Source: Bog-532 sp963732345
GTDB taxonomy: Bacteria; Actinomycetota; Actinomycetes; Streptosporangiales; Streptosporangiaceae
DNA length: 64,000 nt
Reading direction: 5' to 3'
Assembly (NCBI GenBank): GCA_963732345.1
Contig: CAVSZI010000019.1
Location: 186,001-250,000 of the forward strand
In this document: positions 7,853 to 14,848 of the stretch, piece by piece
How the letters are laid out: each line of letters begins with the position of its first letter
How positions within the stretch are numbered: the stretch's first letter is position 1
Made by a program: the position numbers and the translations under genes
Notes under the pieces: model-generated
Told to the model about the DNA's origin: nothing
Seen by the model: only the letters and a program-made list of their open reading frames with translations
Database searches by the model: none

Positions 7853-8683
7853 GTTGGCCGCTTCGCAGGCTCGAACTGCGGAGCGGGGACCTCGCCGACG
7901 TCAATGATGAATTGCTGCCGGTCGACGGGAAATATGGTGACAGTTACCCGCATCGGTTTTCCGTTTTGATCAAACGCTGTACGGAAGATCTCGAACACGG
8001 GGACTCGGCCGTCAGGCGGTAGCCCAAAAAAGCCGACTTCATTATTCTTTGGCGCGCGCACCGTGATCCAGTCACGATAGCCGACCTGGGTGAGGCCTAG
8101 AGTGGCTTTCAGGTATTCGACCGTGCCCTCTTCGGATGTCTTCGTTGTCGAGCAGGCGCTCGGCTCCCTTCAGCGCGAAGCTGCGCGGGTAGAAAGAGGT
8201 CTGAATCGACCATGGGGTCTCATCGCTGTCCAGTGCTGTCGGTTGGCTGGCGCGCTTGGACCGGATGAAACGCCGCTCGTGGCGGCTCACCACGGGTGTG
8301 CCTTCTTCGACTCCGAGCCGGTATGCGATCTCGCCCAGCGCGGTCTGAAGTTCCACGGTGGGGATGGTGCTGCGAGGGTCACGCTCGTTGGCTTCGTTCA
8401 GGTAGGCGGCCCCCTCGCCGCCCCCCAGGCCGGGCTCCTTGGTGGTCAGCGTGGTCACCAGCGGGTCCGGCGGGTCCAGCACGAACGTGCCCTGACCGGC
8501 CCTGGTTTCGACGAGGCCCAGGCTGATCAAGAACTTGATCGCATCCCGGATCGTATTGCGCGATGCCTTGAACAGCCCGCCCAGCTTCTCCTCGGGCGGC
8601 AGTTGCGCGCCGGGCTCCAGCTGGCCAGTCTCGATCTGCGCGCGGAGGTCGTCGGCGATCCGCCGGTACAGAGGGTCGGCCAC
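7849..8683 (-). pseudogene. GntR-family regulator with UTRA domain, copy 2, frameshifted
   Basis: This copy is nearly identical to copy 3 at 9052-9885 over its whole length. It breaks after LLDNEDI because of one extra base at about 8134 (CTTCGGATGTC against CTTCGATGTC in copy 3). After the break the original frame resumes and ends at 7849 in an ATGA overlap with the GNAT gene. The GTG start at 8683 has AAGGAGG upstream. The intact domains would be GntR winged helix (about residues 4-72) and UTRA (about 95-275). The change lies outside a homopolymer longer than two bases, so it is probably a real mutation. Confidence 0.9.
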
Positions 8684-8711
8684 GGCGCCTCCTTGGATCG
8701 GCCCTGGTCAC

Positions 8712-9051
8712 TCGCCGGTATACCGCGGGTGTTGCGCGGGTCGCTCGGCATCGAGGACGAGATGCATCCGGCTGATGGTATGGCTGGACATCAAGAATAA
8801 CCGGGATCATGTTACCAACACATGGTTGAGGCCGATGTGATGTCAGGGGCTCCTGCTAAGGGCTTTGGCCAATGTTTCTTGGCGGACGTCGCTTATGACT
8901 GCCTCAGGGTTCGGGCACCTCAAAGCGACTGTGCGAAGAGATCTGGTGGTGGATAGCGAGATAAGGCCATGCCAGCAAGAACGCTTAGCTGCCCTACATA
9001 TCGAGATCGGTAATGGCAGGCCCTGCGTGCGGAACCCTGGTTCCGCTAGTG
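8712..9051. other. Spacer between GntR copies 2 and 3
   Basis: About 340 bases. The left end still matches the promoter side of copy 3 (GATGGTATGGCT at 8774-8785 and at 10018-10029). The right part follows the ATGA end of copy 3, where a coupled partner gene would be expected, but only a 70-codon minus-strand frame (8843-9055) of unremarkable composition is there. I see no other gene. Confidence 0.5.
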
Positions 9052-9885
9052 TCATTTTGCCCGCTTCGCGGGCTCGTACTGCGGAGCGGGGACCTCGCCG
9101 ACATCAATGATGAACTGCTGCCTGTCCACCGGAAATATGGTGACAGTTACCCGCATCGGTTTTCCGTTTTGATCAAACGCTGTACGGAAGATCTCGAACA
9201 CGGGGACTCGGCCGTCAGGCGGTAGCCCAAAAAAGCCGACTTCATTATTCTTTGGCGCGCGTACCGTGATCCAGTCGCGATAGCCGACCTGGGTGAGGCC
9301 TAGAGTGCCTTTCAGGTACTCGACCGTGCCCTCTTCGATGTCTTCGTTGTCGAGCAGGCGCTCGGCTCCTTTCAGCGCGAAGCTGCGAGGGTAGAAAGAG
9401 GTCTGCATCGACCATGGGGTCTCATCGCTGTCCAGTGCTGTCGGTTGGCTGGCGCGCTTGGACCGGATGAAACGCTGCTCGTGGCGGCTCACCACGGGCG
9501 TGCCTTCCGGTACTCCCAGCCGGTACGCGATCTCGCCCAGCGCGGTCTGAAGTTCCACGGTGGGGATGTCGCTGCGAGGGTCACGCTCGTTGGCTTCGTT
9601 CAGGTATGCGGCCCCCTCGCCGCCGCCCAGACCGGGCTCCTTGGTGGTCAGCGTGGTCACCAGCGGGTCCGGTGGGTCCACCACGAACGTGCCCTGGCCC
9701 GCCCGGGTTTCGACGAGGCCCAGGCTGATCAAGAACTTGATCGCATCCCGGATCGTATTGCGCGAGGCCTTGAACAGCTCGCCGAGCTTCTCCTCGGGCG
9801 GCAGTTGCGCGCCGGGCTCCAGCTGGCCGGTCTCGATCTGCGCGCGGAGGTCGTCGGCGATCCGCCTGTACAGGGGGTCGGCCAT
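9052..9885 (-). CDS. GntR-family transcriptional regulator with UTRA domain, copy 3
   Basis: The only intact copy of three: 277 residues with a GntR winged helix (about residues 4-72, recognition helix around ASRNTIRDAIKFLI, wing at GQGTFV) and a UTRA effector-binding domain (about 95-275) of the HutC subfamily. Such proteins are repressors released by a small ligand. ATG at 9885 has GGAGG four bases upstream. An inverted repeat CCATAC-N13-GTATGG lies upstream at 10002-10026 and is a likely autoregulatory operator. Its end retains the ATGA context that couples copy 2 to a GNAT gene, but no GNAT gene follows. Downstream of its divergent promoter stand a group II intron and then the second set of tiny membrane-protein genes, which it may regulate. 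Confidence 0.9.
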   Translation of the reverse strand: MADPLYRRIADDLRAQIETGQLEPGAQLPPEEKLGELFKASRNTIRDAIKFLISLGLVETRAGQGTFVVDPPDPLVTTLTTKEPGLGGGEGAAYLNEANERDPRSDIPTVELQTALGEIAYRLGVPEGTPVVSRHEQRFIRSKRASQPTALDSDETPWSMQTSFYPRSFALKGAERLLDNEDIEEGTVEYLKGTLGLTQVGYRDWITVRAPKNNEVGFFGLPPDGRVPVFEIFRTAFDQNGKPMRVTVTIFPVDRQQFIIDVGEVPAPQYEPAKRAK

Positions 9886-10001
9886 AACGCCTCCGCTGGA
9901 TCGACCATGGTCACTTTGGGTGAAACGGGACAACCCGTTTGTCGGTCCAACCCGGGCGCGCCGATCACCCCGGGGCCAGAGTGGAGCCCATTATCTATGT
10001 A

Positions 10002-10026
10002 CCATACATCCCAACCGATGGTATGG
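10002..10026. promoter_or_regulatory. Inverted repeat upstream of GntR copy 3, probable operator
   Basis: CCATAC and GTATGG are separated by 13 bases, about 120 bases upstream of the GntR start. A half-site with the same GATGGTATGGCT context precedes copy 2 (8774-8785), but its left half has diverged. TGGTAT also forms the core of the inverted repeat at 12867-12895. Confidence 0.4.
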
Positions 10027-10681
10027 CTAGGATATTTCGAATAATCCAAGTCACGTGGATGAACCAAGTAGTGCGACACGAGGTCGCATGTGATGAGTGG
10101 CGCTCGTCGAAGGGAGATCGACTGATGTCGGTGACGTAGCTCCGGTCCAGTGCGCAAGGACCGTCGCCCGGCGTGCGCTGCGGGTAACTGCAGGGTGCGG
10201 AGCCGGGGAAAGGCCCAAGGGCTCCCGTTCCATCCGGGAGACCACAGGCTGGGGAAGACCGGACGGGTGAACGTGAGTGAATCCTCGATGACGCCTCGTC
10301 ATTAGCACTCTCGCCGGTGGGCTGCAGAAGGCGGGAGAACAGGGGCCGGCCGCTGGAAGGCGGCGAGTGCCGGCCGGAGAGTATTTGGCTGGCCGGGAGC
10401 GCACCATCGTCCCCGGGGTTCAGAGGACGCCCACCGCGGTCGCATCTATCGCATGCGGAACGTGACAACCCCGATGAGGTCCGGCGGGATATCTGCCGGT
10501 AGGCCGACCGTGAGGGAAGCCGAATTCCCCAGCGGGCGCAGGAAGACCCGAGAAGCGAATGCCGGTGGCCGAAAGGCAGCAGGAAACCGGGAACCGGGTG
10601 CTGGCTCTCCCGCCAGCGGTTCCCGCATAACTGGCCGGATAGGGCGGCTGCCCGGCTCGAAAGAGCGCTGACGCGGGTCTG

Positions 10682-12475
10682 GTGAGCCTGCGGAGAGAAG
10701 ACGCAAGGACGCCATCACCGAGGGGCAAGTTGGACACCGTGCAGGTGAACGGACCTGAGGGCGACCCGGGCTGGGACTCAGTGGACTGGGGCCAGGCCGA
10801 GGAGAACGTACGGCGGCTGAGGCGCAGGATCTTCGCGGCATCGCAGGCCGGGGACCTGAAGAAGGTCCGCAGTCTGCAGAAGCTGATGCTCCGGTCCCGC
10901 AGCAACGCTCTGGTGAGCGTGCGGCGGGTGACGGAGATCAACGCTGGCCGCAAGACGGCCGGGGTCGACGGGCGCATCGTGCTCGCGGGCTGGGAGAAGG
11001 CCGACATGGCCGCCTGGCTGCAGCACGGAGCGGCCGAGATGGAGGCCCCTGCCCGTCAGGCGGGTGTATGTGCCCAAGAGCAACGGGCGCCGCCGCGGGC
11101 TCGGGATTCCCGTGATCGCCGACCGGGCGCTTCAGGCCCTGTCGGTGAACGCGCTGGAACCCGAGTGGGAGGCCCGGTTCGAGCCGAGATCCTACGGGTT
11201 CCGGCCGGGCCGGGGCTGCCATGACGCGATCGTGGCCATCCACACCTCGGCATCCCGCCAGGATGCACGCAGGCTGTGGGTACTCGACGCGGACCTGGAG
11301 GCGGCATTCGACCGGCTCAGTCATGACCACATCCTCCGCTCGCTGGGGGCGTTTCCCGCCAGGGGACTTGTCCGCCGGTGGCTGAGGGCCGGGGTGATGG
11401 AAGACGGCAGGGTCACGCTGACCAGGGAGGGAGTACCTCAGGGCGGCGTGATCAGCCCCGTGATCATGAACGTGGCGCTGCACGGCATGGAGCAGGCGGC
11501 CGGGGTCAGGTACTGGGAGGGCGGCGCCACCCTGCGCGCCGTCCCGGGAACGCCTGTCCTGGTCCGGTACGCCGATGACCTGGCCGTACTGTGCGCGACC
11601 CGCGCGCAGGCCGAGCAGGTCAAGGAACGGCTCTCCGGGTGGCTGGAGCCCAGGGGCCTCGCGTTCAACGAGTCCAAGACGAGGATCGTCCACCTCAGCC
11701 AGGGGTTCGACTTCCTCGGGTTCAGCATCCGCCGTTACCCAAACGGCAAGCTCCTGACCAAGCCGAGCAAGGAGGCAATGCGACGGATCCGGGAACGCCT
11801 GTCCGCCGAGGCCATCGCCATGCGCGGGGCCAACGCGGACGCGCTTATTGCCCGGCTCAACCCGATTATCACCGGCTGGGCCGCGTATTACCGGATCGGG
11901 GTATCTAAGCGCGCCTACGGCACGCTGGATGCCCACCTGTGGAGACTCGCCTGGAAATGGGCGAAGTTCTCCCACCCGAACAAGCCGAGGCGCTGGATCA
12001 TCACCCGGCACTTCGGCATGTTCAACCGGCCAGGCAGGACAAGTGGGTGCTCGGAAGCCGGGAGACCGGCTTCTACCTCCGCAAGTTCGCCTGGACCAAA
12101 ATCGTCCGGCACCGGATGGTCGCCGGGCGGGCGTCTCCCGACGACCCCGCCCTCACCGGGTACTGGCAGCAGCGGCGACGCCGTGACCGCCTCCCGGTGG
12201 ACCCCGCGACCTGGCACCTGCTGCGCCGCCAGCGCGGCCGGTGCCCGCTCTGCCGGGGACTGCTGCTGCACGCCGACCGCCAGCCCCAGAGCCCGGAGGA
12301 ATGGCAGCAGTGGCACACCGTCACGCGCAAGGCGATCCGCAAGCACGCGATCGACAGCGTGACAGACCTCGGCACCCCGGACGGACGCGTCGCATACCAC
12401 CTCATACACGCACACTGCCGTCACCGTATCGGCAGCGGTACCAGCCCGGCGCTTCTGCCCGGCCCGCAGCCTTAA
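10682..12475 (+). pseudogene. ltrA: Group II intron reverse transcriptase/maturase with HNH domain, two frameshifts
   Basis: The N-terminal RT0 region (10682 to about 11045), the RT palm with YADD at about 11568-11579 plus the maturase thumb (about 11046-12020), and a C-terminal maturase/HNH part (to 12475) lie in three different frames. The first break is near 11046, where deleting one G gives PLPVRRVYVPKSNGR, the expected RT1 start. The second is near 12027, where one missing base separates HFGMFN from ARQDKWVLG. The HNH zinc-binding pattern is CPLC with a later HAHC. Catalytic residues are intact, so decay looks recent, but no full-length protein can be made; mobility would need a helper. 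Confidence 0.88.
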
Positions 12476-12485
12476 GGGCTTGCTT

Positions 12486-12562
12486 GAGCCGAGCTGCCCG
12501 GAAAGCGGGCACGGCCGGTTCTGAGGGGACCCCGGCGCGGCAACGCGCCGGGGTTACCCGAC
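12486..12562 (+). ncRNA. Group II intron domains V and VI
   Basis: Domain V spans about 12486-12521, starting GAGCCGAGC and ending in CGGTTC, with a GAAA loop between complementary CCCG and CGGG arms. Domain VI follows as a hairpin of ten perfect pairs closed by a GCAA tetraloop (CCCCGGCGCG, GCAA, CGCGCCGGGG). Outer GGG and CCC pairs leave an unpaired A in TTA at about 12556, the expected branch point, and the intron ends in AC. Confidence 0.8.
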
Positions 12563-13134
12563 GATAGTACCGGCGCCTCGACAGATACTGCTGTTAAAAC
12601 GTTGGGTAGCCGTGTCTGGAGTGGCTTTACTTGCAGTCGCATCTGAGGCCTTGAACGTTCTGACCTGCACCTCAACTGTTTCCTGAGCGGCGCTGGCCGT
12701 GCGGTCGGCCTCCCGTCTACACCCCGGTCGGTCACTTTAGGGACTGGTTATTCACTTCTGAAGCGGCGCACGGTGGCCTTGGACCGCTTGATCATGCAAC
12801 TTCAGCGGAAAGGGGCCGAGCGGCCGACAGTCGCGGTTTCACTTACGCGAGGGCAGGGAATACCTTGGCCTGATACCAGTGATTGGTATCAGGCCTGACA
12901 GACCTAAAGACCTAAGACCAGATACACCACTAGGACCCAACGAGGGCCTATGAGGGATAGCTGGGGTGGGACTTACAGGCATAACAGCACATCGGGTGGC
13001 CTGAGGCATGATCTGCCGACATCAAGTTCACGCGACCGAGGGCGAATGAGCGGGCCAATGCCGGGAGCGATAGGGGCGCGCTCTGCGGGAGCCGCTGGCG
13101 AGCGCCGTCCGCCGCAGCGCTGCGGGAGGCCGTC
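12563..13134. other. Spacer after the intron, with regulatory palindrome
   Basis: About 570 bases hold the 29-bp inverted repeat at 12867-12895 and the upstream region of the tiny membrane-protein genes. A 71-codon plus-strand frame from 12950 overlaps the family A start and has no ribosome binding site, so I do not call it. Confidence 0.5.
12867..12895. promoter_or_regulatory. Perfect 12-bp inverted repeat, probable operator
   Basis: GGCCTGATACCA and its exact reverse complement TGGTATCAGGCC are separated by GTGAT. The palindrome sits about 240 bases upstream of the family A gene at 13135. Length and symmetry fit a dimeric repressor such as the GntR protein of this island; a terminator is less likely because no T run follows. 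Confidence 0.55.
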
Positions 13135-13272
13135 GTGGCCGATGTGGTCCTACTGGGAACTGTGATCCTCATTCTGTTCATCGTCGGGTTCAGCGTGGGT
13201 GTCCTGATCGTCGTCGGCGTTCTTGGCCGCCGGAGAGGAACGGGAGGAGGCCCCGGCGCGGGCGGGGACTGA
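13135..13272 (+). CDS. Tiny membrane protein, family A, copy 2 (45 residues)
   Basis: The start is GTG, preceded by GGGAGG seven bases earlier. One membrane helix (about residues 4-30) contains the core GFSVGVLIVVGVLG, followed by a short Arg/Gly tail. It is the paralogue of the 50-residue protein at 6475: the start MADVVL, the helix pattern and the upstream CTGCGGGAGGCC are shared, while the tails differ. The gene is too short for most gene finders. Confidence 0.65.
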   Translation: MADVVLLGTVILILFIVGFSVGVLIVVGVLGRRRGTGGGPGAGGD

Positions 13273-13413
13273 GCACCCGCACCGCGGATCCGCAGCTGTC
13301 GCACCGCCTGCCCGCAGGTGCCCATTCCGGGCCTGCGGGCAAGGCGGGCTTCAACCCCCGGTTTCGCAGGATCACGACACGGAGATAATGTGTTCAACGT
13401 TCAACGCCAGACG

Positions 13414-13430
13414 CAGCGTGTCTCGCTGTA
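13414..13430 (+). promoter_or_regulatory. Conserved inverted repeat ahead of the family B gene, copy 2
   Basis: CAGCG-TGTCT-CGCTG with the flanking TA matches the element at 6690-6706 base for base over 16 positions, although the surrounding non-coding DNA has diverged. It lies about 50 bases before the family B start. Confidence 0.5.
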
Positions 13431-13476
13431 AGGACCCGGCGGATATGATGACCGTCGTCTACTGCAGGAGGCCATC

Positions 13477-13677
13477 ATGGCTCGCGACATTGCCGTGGCG
13501 GCAGTGGTCGCCTTCTCGACTGGTGTCATGTCCGGAGTGATCGTTACGAGCATGGTGGCCATCAGGTCGGAACGGTGGAGTGATTCGCTGGCCCGGCTGT
13601 ACCTCGGTTTCCTCGAGCGCAAGGTCCGGCGCTTGACCGGGACGGGTGTGCACAGCTCGGCATACCCTGACAACTGA
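13477..13677 (+). CDS. Small membrane protein, family B, copy 2 (66 residues)
   Basis: ATG at 13477 follows AGGAGG by six bases. One membrane helix (about residues 4-28, containing AFSTGVMSGV) is followed by a basic region and a short amphipathic helix. It aligns end to end with the 67-residue protein at 6752. It is the last gene of the island; the MetE-like gene starts 98 bases later. Function unknown. Confidence 0.7.
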   Translation: MARDIAVAAVVAFSTGVMSGVIVTSMVAIRSERWSDSLARLYLGFLERKVRRLTGTGVHSSAYPDN

Positions 13678-13737
13678 AAGGCATGTCCCGGCCGCCTGTG
13701 AACCGCGCCGCCGATCTGATCCGCTGCTGAGTCGGCC

Positions 13738-13768
13738 TTGAGCATCTTGTGCCGGGAGCATCTAAGCT
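13738..13768 (+). promoter_or_regulatory. Promoter of the MetE-like-ligA unit
   Basis: TTGAGC (13738-13743), 19 bases, then TAAGCT (13763-13768), ending six bases before the GTG start at 13775. No Shine-Dalgarno is present, so the transcript is probably leaderless. This gives the downstream block its own promoter, which may explain why insertion of the island was tolerated. Confidence 0.55.
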
Positions 13769-13774
13769 CGCCCT

Positions 13775-14848
13775 GTGCAGGATGACATGCTCGGTGGCGC
13801 GCGCGGCCCGCGGCCGGAATTCCCGTGGCTCGCTGGCAGCGCCACGGGCATCGGTTCCATGCCGGGAACGGACCCGATGGAGGCAGCCCGGATCGTGGCC
13901 GGTGAGCTGCCGGACTTCCCCTTCGTGCCCGAGCTGCCCAACCGCGGGCCCGGCGCGGACCTGATCGGCCGGACCGCGGCCCTCCTGATCGATATGCCGG
14001 TGGAGACGACGACCGGCGGGTGGCGCATCGCGGACCGGCCGGGCCGCTACATGCGGGCCGCCCGCAGCATGATGTCGGCCGACCTCGACGCGATCGAGGA
14101 GGTCTATTCCGGTTTCGAGGGCCCGTTCAAGATCAGCTTGTGCGGCCCGTGGACGCTGGCCGCCGGCATCGAGCTGCCCCGCACGCTGAACCCGGCCCTG
14201 TCCGACAGCGGCGCGGTCGCCGATCTCACCGGGTCGCTGGCCGAGGCGACGACCGCGGTGGTGGCCGAGATGGCCACGCGGGTGCCCGGCGCCGAGCTGC
14301 TGGTCCAGTTTGATGAGCCTTCGCTGGCTGTGGTGGCGCGCGGCGAGATACCCACCGCCAGCGGGCTGTCCCGGCTGGCCGCCGTCGACGCGGCGGTGAT
14401 GTCCGACCGGCTGGGCACGGTTCTGGCCGCGGCGGGGCGGTACTCCGTCGTGCATTGCTGCGCGAGCCCGGTCCCGTTCGGGATTATCTGGGCGGCGGGG
14501 CCGGATGCGGTCGCCTTCGACCTGAGCCTGCTGCGGCGGGAAGAAGCTGACCGCGTCGCCGAGATGGCCGACGCGGGGACCGGCATCCTGGCTGGCGCGG
14601 TGCCCGGCCCGCCGCCGCCCGGCGAGCGGGAGGAGCCGGTCAAGTCCGCGCAGCGGGTGCTGCGGTTCTGGCGGCGGCTGGGGATGGCGCCGGAGGACTG
14701 CGCGCAGCAGGTCGTCGTCACCCCGGCCTGCGGCCTGGCCGGCGCGCCGCCCGAACGGGCGGCCGGCGTGCTGGGGCATTGCCGGGAAGCGGCGAGAATG
14801 GTCGCTGAGCTGGCCGAAGAGAGCGAGGACACGGAGGGCGGGGCATGA
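13775..14848 (+). CDS. Cobalamin-independent methionine synthase C-terminal-like protein
   Basis: The 357-residue protein resembles only the C-terminal (catalytic, zinc-binding) half of MetE. It keeps GSMPG near the start, HCCASP around residue 228, and VVTPACGLAG near residue 318 (the TNPDCGLK equivalent). Conserved next to ligA in actinobacteria (for example the Rv3015c relative in M. tuberculosis, from memory), its true reaction is unsettled; methyl transfer from folate to homocysteine by a half-length protein is not established. GTG start with a leaderless promoter. The last four bases overlap the ligA start as ATGA, so the two are translationally coupled. Confidence 0.85.
   Translation: MQDDMLGGARGPRPEFPWLAGSATGIGSMPGTDPMEAARIVAGELPDFPFVPELPNRGPGADLIGRTAALLIDMPVETTTGGWRIADRPGRYMRAARSMMSADLDAIEEVYSGFEGPFKISLCGPWTLAAGIELPRTLNPALSDSGAVADLTGSLAEATTAVVAEMATRVPGAELLVQFDEPSLAVVARGEIPTASGLSRLAAVDAAVMSDRLGTVLAAAGRYSVVHCCASPVPFGIIWAAGPDAVAFDLSLLRREEADRVAEMADAGTGILAGAVPGPPPPGEREEPVKSAQRVLRFWRRLGMAPEDCAQQVVVTPACGLAGAPPERAAGVLGHCREAARMVAELAEESEDTEGGA

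Larger units (their letters stand above)
10150..12562 (+). mobile_element. Group II intron, about 2.4 kb, with decayed intron-encoded protein
   Basis: The 5' end is placed at GTGCGC (10150), matching the GUGYG consensus; the 3' end at the AC (12561-12562) after domain VI. Between them lie an RNA 5' part with many short hairpins, a reverse transcriptase-maturase-HNH reading region (10682-12475) and a recognisable domain V and VI. It has inserted between GntR copy 3 and the second set of tiny membrane-protein genes, in non-coding DNA. Exact ends are inferred from consensus bases and not from an uninterrupted homologue. Confidence 0.75.

Noticed and set aside
8843..9055. 70-codon frame in the place of a GntR-coupled partner gene
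   Set aside because: No GNAT motifs or other recognisable pattern; probably chance after loss of the partner.
11064..12362. Retron or diversity-generating reverse transcriptase
   Set aside because: Domain V/VI RNA, maturase thumb and HNH domain identify a group II intron; no template/variable repeats or msr-msd structure seen.
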